A program made the position numbers and the translations under genes. 64,000 nt of DNA from SM1-46 sp002451215. GTDB lineage: Bacteria > Pseudomonadota > Gammaproteobacteria > Acidiferrobacterales > Sulfurifustaceae. The stretch is from positions 1-64,000 of the forward strand of contig DKBM01000048.1 of NCBI GenBank assembly GCA_002451215.1. Direction: 5' to 3'. Position 1 is the first letter of the stretch; each line of letters starts with the position of its first letter. A model generated the notes under the pieces. The model was given only the letters and a program-made list of their open reading frames with translations. It was not told the DNA's origin and ran no database searches. Positions 1 to 9,032 of this stretch are shown piece by piece.

Positions 1-555
1 CGCCACGTAGGCCGCAAATGCAGTAGCGAATAGCCAACCCGAGGCAAGACCAAACAGCGTGTAATTCACCACGGTGAGCCACGTGGCCCATTCCTGCAGG
101 AACTTGATGCAAGCGTAGATCATACCGGTACAAAGGAACAGCAGGAAGGCGAACGCCACGCCACCGGCGCCAATGATGAGTGACAGGTCGCCATGTAGGC
201 CAGTGTCGATGCCGAGAACGCGCAGGTCGAGATCGAAGTAATGCACCATTGCATAGACAAGAACCGCGCCCATGAGCAAAGGCAGCACGATGACCTCGCG
301 CGACAGCCACGAGGTGCGCCAGCGTGCGGCCGAACGCCAGGCGCGCTCCGGATGTCCGAGATGAAAGAATGACGCCACCAGCCCACCCACCAGGAAGGCG
401 AGCGCAATCAGACTGCCGACCCAGTAGAAGTGCGCCGGCGGCTTCGGCAACAATTCGACCACCGCGTACACCTCCGCCGTGTACAAGGCGAGGAACAGGC
501 CCTGCCCGACACCGATCAGCGTGGTGAGAAACAAAACTGAAAATGCGGGATGCAT
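1..555 (-). CDS. soeC: Sulfite dehydrogenase membrane anchor SoeC (DmsC/NrfD-type), 3' end outside window
   Basis: This is the integral membrane subunit that anchors the cytoplasmic SoeAB dehydrogenase and passes electrons from sulfite to quinone. An uninterrupted frame runs 185 codons from ATG at 555-553 off the left edge, so only the N-terminal part is visible. Hydrophobic segments begin at residue 1, around 45, around 90, around 125 and around 160. The motif FHLGHPERAWRSAARW, near residue 64, is typical of the DmsC/SoeC family. It starts 4 bases after the soeB stop, in the order soeA-soeB-soeC. A generic DmsC or PsrC anchor is the alternative; the A subunit favours Soe. Confidence 0.85.
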   Translation of the reverse strand, partial: MHPAFSVLFLTTLIGVGQGLFLALYTAEVYAVVELLPKPPAHFYWVGSLIALAFLVGGLVASFFHLGHPERAWRSAARWRTSWLSREVIVLPLLMGAVLVYAMVHYFDLDLRVLGIDTGLHGDLSLIIGAGGVAFAFLLFLCTGMIYACIKFLQEWATWLTVVNYTLFGLASGWLFATAFAAYVA

Positions 556-559
556 GGCG

Positions 560-1291
560 CTACCAGCTCGTGACGTCGTCGAGCGACGGTTCCTTGATAT
601 CGGGCTTCGGCTGCGCGCGCTCCTTCTTGAGAGGGTTGTCGGCGCGCACCAGCTCATCAGTGTGGATCTTTATGCGCTGCTTGCGCCGCGGCAGATAGTG
701 ATTGGCCGGCTTCGTTCCCCATTCCGGCATCAGCGCGTAACCACCGTTCTCGCGGATGGCAACCGATACCTCGGAATCCGGATCGTGCACATCGCCGAAC
801 AGGCGCGCATTGGTCGGACAAGCCAACACGCAGGCCGGCTTCCGGCGCTCCTCTGGCAGCGACGCGTCGTAAATGCGATCAACGCACAGCGTGCACTTCT
901 TCATCACCTTCTGGTGCTCGTCGATCTCGCGCACGCCATACGGACAGGCCCAGGAGCAGTACTTGCACCCGATGCACTTGTCGTAGTCGACTAGCACGAT
1001 TCCGTCTTCCGGACGCTTGTAACTCGCGCCGGTCGGACACACCGGTACGCATGGGGGGTCTTCACAGTGCAGGCAGGACTTGGGGAAATGCAGCGTCTCG
1101 GTGTTCGGGAACTCGCCAAATTCGTAGGTCTGCACACGATTAAAAAAGCAGCCAGTCGGGTCCTCGCCATACGGGCGGTCATCCGACATGAAGCCGGCTT
1201 TGCCTGACGTGTTCCATTCCTTGCAGGAAGTCACGCAGGCATGGCAGCCCACGCAAACGTTGAGATCGATCACCAGTGCGAGTTGAGCCAC
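560..1291 (-). CDS. soeB: Sulfite dehydrogenase iron-sulfur subunit SoeB
   Basis: This is an electron-transfer subunit carrying four [4Fe-4S] clusters between the SoeA molybdenum site and the membrane anchor. Four cysteine groups are visible: C13/C16/C19/C23, then CLHCEDPPCVPVC, CIGCKYCSWAC, and CTLC followed by CVLAC. I chose the GTG at 1291 because it follows the soeA stop directly and gives the usual N terminus (VAQLALVIDLNVCVGC). An upstream ATG at 1333 would overlap soeA. There is no Tat signal, so it is cytoplasmic. The 243-residue length suits SoeB. DmsB and PsrB are the related alternatives. Confidence 0.88.
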   Translation of the reverse strand: MAQLALVIDLNVCVGCHACVTSCKEWNTSGKAGFMSDDRPYGEDPTGCFFNRVQTYEFGEFPNTETLHFPKSCLHCEDPPCVPVCPTGASYKRPEDGIVLVDYDKCIGCKYCSWACPYGVREIDEHQKVMKKCTLCVDRIYDASLPEERRKPACVLACPTNARLFGDVHDPDSEVSVAIRENGGYALMPEWGTKPANHYLPRRKQRIKIHTDELVRADNPLKKERAQPKPDIKEPSLDDVTSW

Positions 1292-1293
1292 AA

Positions 1294-4176
1294 TCAGTTC
1301 CCCACAATCTTGCCGCCAACATAGGCAAGCCATGAGCGCTTGCGCGGCAGCTGCCCGGGCACCGGCTTCAGTTCGTTGAACTGCGGATAGCTCTCGCGCG
1401 GCTCACCCTCGGCGGCCCGGTAAATGCGCACGCGCACGTCATACCAACCGGCCTGCCCCGTAACCGGGTCGGAGTTGGAGAGATGCTCCCCGTCGGCGGT
1501 CGGCGGCAGCTCTTCCGAAATTACGTGGTTCAGCAGGAAGCCTTTGTGCGACTCGTTGGCACCGGGCTCGAGATTCCAGGCCCCCGACTGCTTGCCGATG
1601 GCGTTCCAGGTCCACACGGTACCGGGCTCGGTCGCTTCCGAGTAGCGGCACATGCAGCGGACCTTGCCCCACATGGACTCGACCCACATCCAGTCGCCAT
1701 CCTCGATGCCCTGGGCGCGTGCTGTAAGCGGATTCACGTACAGGAAATTGTGACTGTGGATCTGTCGTAGCCACGCGTTCTGCGAATCCCAGGAGTGATA
1801 CATCGCCATCGGCCGCTGGGTAACCGCGTTGAGCGGATACTTCTGCTTGTCGGTGAGCTGACTCTCGAGCGGCTCGTAGTAGAAAGGCAGTGGATCGAAA
1901 TAGGTCTCGATGCGATGGCGCAAGTGCTTTGGTGGCTGCTTGCCCTGGGTCTTGCCCTGCGCGGCGAGGCGAAACTGCTGCAGAATGTCCGAATAGATGT
2001 GAATCAGGATTGGCTCGGCATAACGCGTCAGGCGATGGCGCTGCGCCCACTCGAGGTAGCCCTTGTTCCAGTTGCGCATGTACTGGAAGCTCTTCGGCAG
2101 CTCGTAGTGGAACACGCAGTTGTTCTTGGCGTACATCTCCCACTGGTTCGGATTGGGCTCGCCCTTCATGAATTTCTCGCCGCCCTTGCCACGCCAGCCG
2201 GCCAGAAAGCCAATGCCCGACCCCGGTTCGATCTCGTAATTGATGATGAAGTCAGGGTAGTCCTTGAACTTTCGCGTGCCATCGGGCTTGGCGAACGCCG
2301 GTAGCTTGAGGCGCGAACCGAGCTCGATCAGCACTTCCTGGAACGGCTTGCACTCGCCAGTTGGCGGAACCACCGGGATACGCACCGAATCCACCGGACC
2401 GTCGTACTCCGAAATCGGCCGATCGAGCATGCTCATGACATCGTAACGCTCGAGATAGGTCGTATCCGGCAATACCAGGTCGGCGTAGGAAACCATCTCC
2501 GATTGAAAGGCATCGCACACGGCAATGAAAGGAATCCGAAACTCACCGTTGTCATCCTTGTCGTTCAGCATCTTTCGCACCTCGACCGTGTTCATGGTCG
2601 AGTTCCAGGCCATGTTGGCCATGAAGATGAGCAAGGTGTCCAGCTTGTAGGGATCACCGCGCCAGGCGTTGGTGATGACGTTGTGCATCAGCCCATGCAC
2701 CGACAGCGGATACTCCCAACTGAACCCCTTGTCGATGCGAACCGGATTGTTTTCCTTGTCGACGAACAGGTCGTCCGGATCGGCTGGCCAACCAAGCGCC
2801 ATGCCATCGAGCGGCTTCCCGGGCTGAACCGCCTCCGGCCCGCGCGGTGTCTTCGCGCACGGTGGAATTGGGCGCGGGAACGGTGCCTTGTGCCGAAAGC
2901 CCCCCGGCCGGTCGATCGTGCCGAGGATGCTCATGAGGATGCCGAGCGCACGAATGCTGTGGAAACCATTTGAATGTGCCGCGAGCCCGCGCATGGCATG
3001 GAATGCCACCGGGTTGCCGGTGACGGTTTCGTGGTCCTTGCCCCAAATGTCAGTCCAGGCGACGGGCAGTTCGATCTTCTGGTCGCGAGCCGTGACACCC
3101 ATCTCGTGGGCGAGGCGGCGAATAGTATCGGCCGGTATGCCGGTTATGTCTTCGGCCCATTCGGGCGTGTAGTCCTTCACACGCTCCGTGAGTAGCTGGA
3201 ACGCGGGCTTCACCGGCGTTCCGTCCGGAAGCTTGAATTCGCCCATGAGGCGCGGATCCACGCCGTCGCTATGCGTGACCACTGCCTTGTCGACATGCCG
3301 ATCCCACCACAGCTTGTTCTGTGGATCGAAACAGCCCTCTTCAACCGGCACCTCGGCACGCACGAACATGCCGTACTCGGTCGAATTCTTGTCCATGTTC
3401 ACAAGCTGCGCGGCGTTTGAGTACTTGACCAGGAATTCGCGGTCATACAGGCCCTGCTTCACCAGTTCATGAATAAGCGCGAGCAGCAGCGCGCCATCGG
3501 TACCGGGTTTGATCGGCACCCACTCGTCCGCGATGGCAGAGTAACCGGTGCGCACGGGATTGATCGAGATGAACTTGCCGCCCTGGCGCTTGAACCGGGA
3601 GATGGCGATCTTGAGCGGATTGCTGTGATGATCCTCGGCGGTGCCAATCATCACGAACAGCTTCGCTCGCTCGAGATCGGGTCCACCGAACTCCCAGAAC
3701 GATCCGCCGATGGTGTAGATCAGACCGGCGGCCATATTGACCGAGCAAAAACCACCGTGTGCCGCGTAGTTCGGTGTACCGAACTGCTTGGCGAACAGAC
3801 CGGTCAGTGCCTGCATCTGGTCGCGCCCGGTGAAGAGCGCAAATCTTTTTGGATCGGTGGCGCGAATCTTCTTCAGGCGCTCTTCGAGGATGGCAAACGC
3901 CTCCTCCCAGCTGATCGCCTCGAACTCATTGGCGCCGCGCTCGGCACCCTGTTTGCGGCGCAGCGGCCTGGTGAGACGCGCCGGCGAGTACTGTTTCATG
4001 ATGCCGGAGGCGCCCTTGGCACAGATCACCCCCTTGTTGAGCGGATGATCGGGATTGCCCTCGATATACGCGACCTTGCCCTCGCGTACGTGCACGTTGA
4101 TGCCACAGCGGCAGGCGCACATGTAGCAAGTGGTCTGCTTGATTTCCGTGCGTGCGGAGGTAACCGGTGCGTTCAT
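1294..4176 (-). CDS. soeA: Sulfite dehydrogenase molybdopterin subunit SoeA
   Basis: This is a Mo-bis-MGD oxidoreductase of the DMSO reductase superfamily, expected to oxidise sulfite to sulfate in the cytoplasm. The 960 residues open with a [4Fe-4S] motif, C17/C20/C24 and C52 (CYMCACRC and GVICAKG), followed by the molybdopterin oxidoreductase and MGD-binding domains. No twin-arginine leader is present, which distinguishes it from periplasmic DmsA, PsrA and TtrA and matches SoeA. It heads the soeABC operon, and its 5' side faces a divergent gene at 4332. The substrate is inferred from family resemblance and from other sulfur genes in the window. Confidence 0.85.
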   Translation of the reverse strand: MNAPVTSARTEIKQTTCYMCACRCGINVHVREGKVAYIEGNPDHPLNKGVICAKGASGIMKQYSPARLTRPLRRKQGAERGANEFEAISWEEAFAILEERLKKIRATDPKRFALFTGRDQMQALTGLFAKQFGTPNYAAHGGFCSVNMAAGLIYTIGGSFWEFGGPDLERAKLFVMIGTAEDHHSNPLKIAISRFKRQGGKFISINPVRTGYSAIADEWVPIKPGTDGALLLALIHELVKQGLYDREFLVKYSNAAQLVNMDKNSTEYGMFVRAEVPVEEGCFDPQNKLWWDRHVDKAVVTHSDGVDPRLMGEFKLPDGTPVKPAFQLLTERVKDYTPEWAEDITGIPADTIRRLAHEMGVTARDQKIELPVAWTDIWGKDHETVTGNPVAFHAMRGLAAHSNGFHSIRALGILMSILGTIDRPGGFRHKAPFPRPIPPCAKTPRGPEAVQPGKPLDGMALGWPADPDDLFVDKENNPVRIDKGFSWEYPLSVHGLMHNVITNAWRGDPYKLDTLLIFMANMAWNSTMNTVEVRKMLNDKDDNGEFRIPFIAVCDAFQSEMVSYADLVLPDTTYLERYDVMSMLDRPISEYDGPVDSVRIPVVPPTGECKPFQEVLIELGSRLKLPAFAKPDGTRKFKDYPDFIINYEIEPGSGIGFLAGWRGKGGEKFMKGEPNPNQWEMYAKNNCVFHYELPKSFQYMRNWNKGYLEWAQRHRLTRYAEPILIHIYSDILQQFRLAAQGKTQGKQPPKHLRHRIETYFDPLPFYYEPLESQLTDKQKYPLNAVTQRPMAMYHSWDSQNAWLRQIHSHNFLYVNPLTARAQGIEDGDWMWVESMWGKVRCMCRYSEATEPGTVWTWNAIGKQSGAWNLEPGANESHKGFLLNHVISEELPPTADGEHLSNSDPVTGQAGWYDVRVRIYRAAEGEPRESYPQFNELKPVPGQLPRKRSWLAYVGGKIVGN

Positions 4177-4331
4177 CGGCGGGATAACGGGTCTTCCGGG
4201 AGACGACGCGGTACTATAGGTGCGGCCTCAGGCTATGGCCAATTAGCTTTTTTAACGGGCATATTAGGAAACACTAAAATTCCCTGCGCGCGGTGGTGAC
4301 TGCTCATCTATCACCACCAACGACAACCCCC

Positions 4332-5615
4332 ATGACTACCACCGCATCTCCGACCCTGGCTTCCGAACGAGCGCGGATCGCCGCGCGCAACGATGAGGTT
4401 TGCATCACACTCGATCGCACGGTCCTCTCCCGGCTGATTGATGCACGTGTGCCCGGGCTCAGCGCCACGATGAATGCACAGCAGCCGCATCTCTTCTCGG
4501 ACACCGCGGTGTTCGTCGGGCGCGCGGATGTCGAGAAGATGCAGGAACTCGTGAACGCCGTGGAGGCGGTGGTGCGTCTGCCTCTGTATCGCGAAGCGGC
4601 GCTGCGCGCTGCCGGGCGAACTTTCGCGCCGACCGCGCGCGGGGCATTTTGCTCGTATGACTTTCACCTCACGCCTGCTGGCCCGCGACTAATCGAGATC
4701 AACACGAACGCTGGCGGTGGCGTCCTAAGCGCACTGCAGCAGCAGGCCGAGGCGCTCGAGCGCGCCGGCCTACAGGGTTTCACGATGGGGCACATCGCTC
4801 CGAGCCAGATCGAGGACCACTTCGTTGATATGCTTGAGGCGGAGTGGCGCCTGAGCCGACGCCATGGCACGTTGGAACATGTTGCCATCGTCGACGATGC
4901 GCCACGCGAGCAATTTCTCTACCCGGAGTTCGCCCTGTTTGCCACCGCGCTTGAGCGCCGTGGCATGCAGGTCGTGATCGTTGACCCGCGCGAGCTGATG
5001 CTCTGTCATGGGCGGCTGTGGCACGACGAGACGCCAATTGACCTTATCTACAACCGGTTGACGGATTTTGCGCTGGTTGAAAGCGCGCACACCGCCGTAC
5101 AAGAGGCATACCGACACCAGCATGCCGTGGTGACACCACATCCACAGGCGCATGCGTTGTATGCCGACAAGCGCAATCTGGTGCGATTGAGCGACGAGCA
5201 ATGGCTACGCGAAATCCACGTTCCTGATGAGATAGTCGCGACGCTCGTCGAATGCATTCCGGCGACGCGCAGCGTCACCCCCGAGAAGGCGGATTCTTAC
5301 TGGGAGACTCGCAAGCAATGGTTCTTCAAGCCCGCCGCCGGGTTTGGCAGTCGGGCGGCCTACCGCGGCGACAAGGTCACCAGGCGAGTCTTCGAGGAAA
5401 TCGCCACCGGCAGCTACGTCGCCCAGGCGTTCGCGCCGCCTGCCGAGCGCCGTGTTGAGACGACGGATGGCAGTGTGAAACTCAAGTTCGATGTGCGCCT
5501 CTTTGTCTATGACGGTGCGGTGCAACTCATGAACGCGCGACTCTACCAGGGACAGACCACCAACTTCCGCACCCCTGGTGGCGGTTTGGCACCTCTGCTC
5601 TACCCCGCAACATGA
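4332..5615 (+). CDS. ATP-grasp-like protein of unknown substrate
   Basis: I do not recognise a named family. The protein (427 residues from the ATG at 4332; an in-frame GTG lies at 4293) has an N-terminal part with LIEINTNAGGG around residue 118. Its C-terminal half reads like an ATP-grasp fold: WFFKPAAGFGSRAAYRG around residue 325 supplies a lysine and a glycine-rich loop, and KFDVRLFV plus LMNARLY resemble the metal-binding strands. The end, GQTTNFRTPGGGLAP, looks like a conserved family signature. It is divergent from soeA and ends about 70 bases before a convergent regulator gene. A carboxylate-amine ligase role is an inference only. Confidence 0.6.
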   Translation: MTTTASPTLASERARIAARNDEVCITLDRTVLSRLIDARVPGLSATMNAQQPHLFSDTAVFVGRADVEKMQELVNAVEAVVRLPLYREAALRAAGRTFAPTARGAFCSYDFHLTPAGPRLIEINTNAGGGVLSALQQQAEALERAGLQGFTMGHIAPSQIEDHFVDMLEAEWRLSRRHGTLEHVAIVDDAPREQFLYPEFALFATALERRGMQVVIVDPRELMLCHGRLWHDETPIDLIYNRLTDFALVESAHTAVQEAYRHQHAVVTPHPQAHALYADKRNLVRLSDEQWLREIHVPDEIVATLVECIPATRSVTPEKADSYWETRKQWFFKPAAGFGSRAAYRGDKVTRRVFEEIATGSYVAQAFAPPAERRVETTDGSVKLKFDVRLFVYDGAVQLMNARLYQGQTTNFRTPGGGLAPLLYPAT

Positions 5616-5688
5616 CGCCAGGACAATCGCAGCAACCGTCCATTGGAATGCTCGCGCGCCCAGGACCTAAGTGCGATGAGAAACGGGG

Positions 5689-6228
5689 CTAGTTGAATCC
5701 GTAGCGCCGCAACTTGCGGTAGAGGGTGCGCTCGCTAATGCCCATGGCCTGGGCTATCGAGCGGCGATGGCCGCTGTAGCGCTGCAGCAGTTCGGCCAGA
5801 TAGCTCGCCTCCACGTCGCGCATGGTCGGCCCCTCGTTCGCTCCCGCCTGTTTGTTATTGGCCACTTGCCCGAGGCGCGCGAGCCGCTCGCCCATAAGCC
5901 GATGGCCGTCAGGCTGCGGGACCACGTAGCCCCTGACCTGTACCTGCTCCTCGCGGCCATGTGGGTCATAGTGCAGGTGCAGCAGGTCACTGCCACGACC
6001 CTCCTCAAACGCCGCGCGGTGCGGGCAGGCCTCGCCATGCTGCCAGCAGGGACTATTCAGCTTGTGCGATACCTCGTAGCAGGCCCGCCCGACGACTTGG
6101 GCGGCATTCACCCCATAAGCCGACTGGTAGGCGCTGTTAGCGGCCACGATGGCATAGGACTCGTCGATCAGGACGAAAGGTTGATCATGCGAGTCAATCA
6201 GTGCTTGCAAGGTTGTATTGATGGTCAT
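5689..6228 (-). CDS. PAS domain regulator with C-terminal Fis-type helix-turn-helix
   Basis: This is a 179-residue DNA-binding regulator. A PAS domain covers about residues 8-110 (FVLIDESYAIVAANSAYQSAYG) and holds several cysteines (CYEV, CWQHGEACPH) that could bind metal or sense redox. A Fis-type HTH sits at about 137-179 (YSGHRRSIAQAMGISERTLYRKLRRYG). The AAA+ sigma-54 activation module that usually lies between these domains is absent, so it probably acts as a repressor or an accessory factor. Repeated TGACATG elements lie just upstream of its start, compatible with autoregulation. Its target genes are unknown; it is convergent with the ATP-grasp gene. Confidence 0.8.
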   Translation of the reverse strand: MTINTTLQALIDSHDQPFVLIDESYAIVAANSAYQSAYGVNAAQVVGRACYEVSHKLNSPCWQHGEACPHRAAFEEGRGSDLLHLHYDPHGREEQVQVRGYVVPQPDGHRLMGERLARLGQVANNKQAGANEGPTMRDVEASYLAELLQRYSGHRRSIAQAMGISERTLYRKLRRYGFN

Positions 6229-6258
6229 GCTGGATCTCCCGTCGGTTCAATCTCCCAC

Positions 6259-6330
6259 GCCACCCCAATGTGGCATTTCGAGATCTGCGGCTCATGACAT
6301 GCATGACATGCCAGACTGACAATCATGTCA
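6259..6330. promoter_or_regulatory. Clustered repeats between regulator and rlmI (possible operator)
   Basis: TGACATG occurs at 6295-6301 and 6304-6310 as a direct repeat, and its inverse CATGTCA at 6324-6330. A second inverted repeat, GCCAC at 6259-6263 with GTGGC at 6270-6274, lies nearby. All sit 30-100 bases upstream of the PAS-Fis regulator start, in the divergent intergenic region shared with rlmI. This suggests an operator; the protein that binds it is not known. Confidence 0.45.
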
Positions 6331-6428
6331 ATGATGCAGGGCAAAGTACGGAAAACAAGACATTGAAGAAGTCACGGGATGTTAAGAAGATTCCCCTTAG
6401 TCTCTGATTCGCCTATGCTTTGGCCCCC

Positions 6429-7622
6429 ATGTCGCTTCCCAACCTGCGCCTCAGCAAGAACGAGGACCGGCGCCTACGCGCCGGTCATGTCTGGATCTTT
6501 AGCAATGAGGTCAACATTAAGGAAACGCCGCTCACGGCGTTCGAGCCCGGGCAGGCAGCCGTCATCGAGGATGCCGCCGGCCGGCCGCTCGGCAGCGGCT
6601 ATGTCAATCCCAATGCGCTCATTTGCGCGCGCCTGGTTTCGCGTGACCCGCAATACGTTCTCGACCAGTCGCTGCTGACCCATCGCTTCAACATCGCACT
6701 CAGTCTGCGCGAGCGACTCTTCGATCAGCCGTTTTATCGACTGGCCTTCGGTGATAGCGACGCCCTGCCTGGCCTGATCGTCGATCGGTATGGCGAGATT
6801 GTGGTGGCACAACTGACCACCGCCGGCATGGAGCGCGTCAAGGGAGAGATCATCGGTGCGCTGAACAAGGTGCTGAAGCCGCGGACCATCATCCTGCGCA
6901 ATGACGTGGCGAGCCGCCAGCTTGAAGGGCTGCCGGGTTACGTGGAAACCGTGCAGGGTGAGGCACCCGACGCGATTGTGCTGGAGGAACACGGCGTGAA
7001 GTTCGAAGTGCCGCTGCTTACCGGCCAGAAGACCGGGTGGTTCTATGACCAGCGCATGAATCGCTCGCGGCTGCGCGCCTATGCGCGCGGTGCGCGGGTG
7101 CTCGATGTATTCAGCTATCTTGGCGCATGGGGACTGCAAGCCGCTGCGGCGGGCGCCGAGTCGGTAACCTGCGTCGACAGTTCCGCGCGCGCGGTGGAGG
7201 GCATTACCCGCAATGCGGCGCTGAACGGAATGCAGGACAGGGTGAGCGTGCAGCGCGAGGAGGCCTTCGAGGCGCTAGCCCGCCTACGTGCCGACCGTGA
7301 GCGCTTCGATGTCGTCATCATCGATCCGCCCGCATTCATCAAGCGGCGCAAAGACATCCCGCAGGGCACCATGGCCTACCAGCGACTCAACCAGGCCGCC
7401 ATGCAGGTGCTCGCGAAGGATGGCATGCTGATTTCCTGCTCCTGCTCCTACCACATGGCCCGGGAGAAGCTGCGCGACATTCTCTTGAAGAGCAGCCGCC
7501 ACCTCGATCGTTTTATGGCACTCGTTGAGGAGGGTCACCAGGGTCCCGACCACCCGGTGCATCCTGCCATTCCGGAAACGGCTTATCTCAAGTCGTTCTT
7601 CGCCCGGGTATTGCCGAGCTGA
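6429..7622 (+). CDS. rlmI: 23S rRNA (cytosine-C5) methyltransferase RlmI-type
   Basis: This is a class I SAM-dependent RNA methyltransferase, expected to methylate C1962 of 23S rRNA. From the ATG at 6429 it has 397 residues. An N-terminal PUA domain (about 1-75, LRLSKNEDRRLRAGHVWIFSNE) precedes a Rossmann methyltransferase domain with VLDVFSYLGAWGL around residue 222, IIDPPAF around 303, and the catalytic CSCSYH around 343. The ORF could begin at TTG 6420, but the ATG gives the family N terminus. It is a single gene; a hairpin follows at 7639-7658. Confidence 0.9.
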   Translation: MSLPNLRLSKNEDRRLRAGHVWIFSNEVNIKETPLTAFEPGQAAVIEDAAGRPLGSGYVNPNALICARLVSRDPQYVLDQSLLTHRFNIALSLRERLFDQPFYRLAFGDSDALPGLIVDRYGEIVVAQLTTAGMERVKGEIIGALNKVLKPRTIILRNDVASRQLEGLPGYVETVQGEAPDAIVLEEHGVKFEVPLLTGQKTGWFYDQRMNRSRLRAYARGARVLDVFSYLGAWGLQAAAAGAESVTCVDSSARAVEGITRNAALNGMQDRVSVQREEAFEALARLRADRERFDVVIIDPPAFIKRRKDIPQGTMAYQRLNQAAMQVLAKDGMLISCSCSYHMAREKLRDILLKSSRHLDRFMALVEEGHQGPDHPVHPAIPETAYLKSFFARVLPS

Positions 7623-7638
7623 CGGCGCGGCGTCGAGC

Positions 7639-7658
7639 GCGTCTCGATCGCGAGACGC
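7639..7658. other. Hairpin after rlmI
   Basis: GCGTCTCG (7639-7646) and CGAGACGC (7651-7658) form a perfect 8-bp stem with an ATCG loop, 17 bases after the rlmI stop. No T-tract follows, so it is at best a weak terminator or a transcript-end structure. Confidence 0.4.
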
Positions 7659-7713
7659 TGAGAATCGCCGAATTATTCCCGGTTTTTGCCTTCATGCACC
7701 CAAAATTCGACGC

Positions 7714-7741
7714 TTGTAAAACCCTGGTAACTGCCTAATGC
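7714..7741 (+). promoter_or_regulatory. Candidate sigma-70 promoter of the dsrE-like gene
   Basis: TTGTAA at 7714-7719 and TAATGC at 7736-7741 are separated by 16 bases and would give a 5' UTR of roughly 65 bases before the ATG at 7814. Confidence 0.4.
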
Positions 7742-7813
7742 TTGGCGCGCGTGTGGCCGCATAACGCCGCCCGTCTTCCAAAAAATACACACAACCAATC
7801 GGAGAGGAACACC

Positions 7814-8245
7814 ATGTTAAAGCTTTTCGCCAAAAGTGCAGTAATCGCGATGGTCCTTGCATTCGCTTCCGGCCCGGCCGCGATGGCAGCCGATGCAGGA
7901 AAGAAGCACCACGCGATACTCCATGTGACCGACAACGATCCCGTCAAATGGAATCAGGCACTGAACAATGCAAACAACTTGCAGAAGGCCCTGGGCAAGG
8001 CAAACGTGGACGTCGAGATCGTAGTCAATGGTCCAGGGCTTGAAATGATGAAGTTTGAATCCCCCGTCGGCCCCCGCATGGGTGAGGCGATGAAGAACGG
8101 CATTTCGCTTCTGGCCTGCGGTGCCACCATGAAGGCCACCAAGGTCACCGAGAAGGATCTGTATCAAGGAGTGAAAGTCGTGCCGGGCGGTGTCGTCCAG
8201 ATCCTGAATAGGCAGGAAGCCGGCTGGACCTACATCAAGATCTAG
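7814..8245 (+). CDS. Exported DsrE/DsrF-like family protein
   Basis: This is a small secreted DsrE-fold protein of 143 residues from the ATG at 7814. A GGAGAGGAAC ribosome-binding stretch precedes it, and a Sec signal peptide (about 1-24, ending AMAA) follows. The mature domain shows the DsrE pattern: ILHVTDNDPVKWNQALNNANN, VEIVVNGPGLEMM, and GISLLACGATM with a cysteine at the position often active in DsrE relatives. Such proteins are linked to sulfur-compound handling; the precise role is unknown. It stands alone, with its own promoter candidate and a shared bidirectional terminator at 8387-8413. Confidence 0.8.
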   Translation: MLKLFAKSAVIAMVLAFASGPAAMAADAGKKHHAILHVTDNDPVKWNQALNNANNLQKALGKANVDVEIVVNGPGLEMMKFESPVGPRMGEAMKNGISLLACGATMKATKVTEKDLYQGVKVVPGGVVQILNRQEAGWTYIKI

Positions 8246-8386
8246 TGACTTTGCGTGTCCGCACTCTTTAGGCAGGCGGTCAATTCAGCCTCCTGCCTGC
8301 TTGCCGGGTGAATTCTGCTGCCGGTCGTCGAATACAACGGACCGCACGGATCCTGAGTGCCGCCGACCACCAGGGGCATGGCAAAT

Positions 8387-8413
8387 AAAAAGGGCGCCTA
8401 CGGCGCCCTTTTT
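8387..8413. terminator. Bidirectional intrinsic terminator
   Basis: AAAAA-GGGCGCC (8387-8398), a TAC loop, then GGCGCCC-TTTTT (8402-8413). It lies between the convergent dsrE-like gene and dcd and has T-tracts in both directions. Confidence 0.9.
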
Positions 8414-8432
8414 CTTCAATTCCACTCGCCAG

Positions 8433-8999
8433 TCAAATCTTGGGCAGTGTGACACCACGCTGGCCCTGATACTTTCCACCGCGGTCCCGGTAGGAGGTTT
8501 CACAGATCTCGTCGCCCCCGATGAACAGCACCTGCGCTACGCCTTCATTCGCGTAGATCTTGGCCGGCAGCGGCGTGGTGTTGGAGAACTCGAGCGTCAC
8601 GTGTCCTTCCCACTCCGGCTCGAGCGGCGTCACGTTCACGATGATGCCGCACCGCGCGTAGGTGGACTTCCCGAGACAGATCGTCAGCACATCGCGTGGG
8701 ATGCGAAAATATTCCACGGTCCGGGCGAGCGCGAACGAGTTGGGCGGAATGATGCAGACCTCGCCCTTGAAATCGACGAACGATTTCTCGTCGAACTGTT
8801 TCGGGTCGACGATTGTCGAGTTAATGTTCGTGAAGATTTTGAATTCGTCCGAACAGCGGATGTCGTAACCGTAGCTCGAGGTCCCGTAGGACACGACTGC
8901 TCCCTTCTCGTTACGCTTGATCTGGTTCGGCTCGAACGGCTCGATCATGCCATGCTCGACCGCCATGCGCCGGATCCACTTGTCGGACTTGATGCTCAT
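8433..8999 (-). CDS. dcd: dCTP deaminase
   Basis: Deaminates dCTP to dUTP, feeding dTMP synthesis in the cytoplasm. The protein is 188 residues from the ATG at 8999 (MSIKSDKW), the usual size; an upstream in-frame extension to 9110 would run through the terminator at 9033-9067 and is rejected. Family motifs are visible: FALARTVEYFRIP, GKSTYARCG and VTPLEPEWEGHVTLEFSN with the catalytic glutamate region. It is a single gene, ended by the 8387-8413 terminator. Confidence 0.95.
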   Translation of the reverse strand: MSIKSDKWIRRMAVEHGMIEPFEPNQIKRNEKGAVVSYGTSSYGYDIRCSDEFKIFTNINSTIVDPKQFDEKSFVDFKGEVCIIPPNSFALARTVEYFRIPRDVLTICLGKSTYARCGIIVNVTPLEPEWEGHVTLEFSNTTPLPAKIYANEGVAQVLFIGGDEICETSYRDRGGKYQGQRGVTLPKI

Positions 9000-9032
9000 C
9001 GGGCGCGTATTGTGCCGCAAAGCCCCTATAAC

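Noticed and set aside
1291..1333. Longer SoeB start (MACLCWRQ)
   Set aside because: Overlaps the soeA 3' end; the GTG at 1291 gives the normal N terminus.
1294..4176. SoeA as formate dehydrogenase or periplasmic tetrathionate/thiosulfate reductase
   Set aside because: No Tat leader, and neighbours are a DmsB/DmsC-type pair in the soe order.
3469..4299. 276-residue plus-strand ORF inside soeA
   Set aside because: Exact antisense of the strongly conserved SoeA N-terminal half; residues are compositionally biased and match no family.
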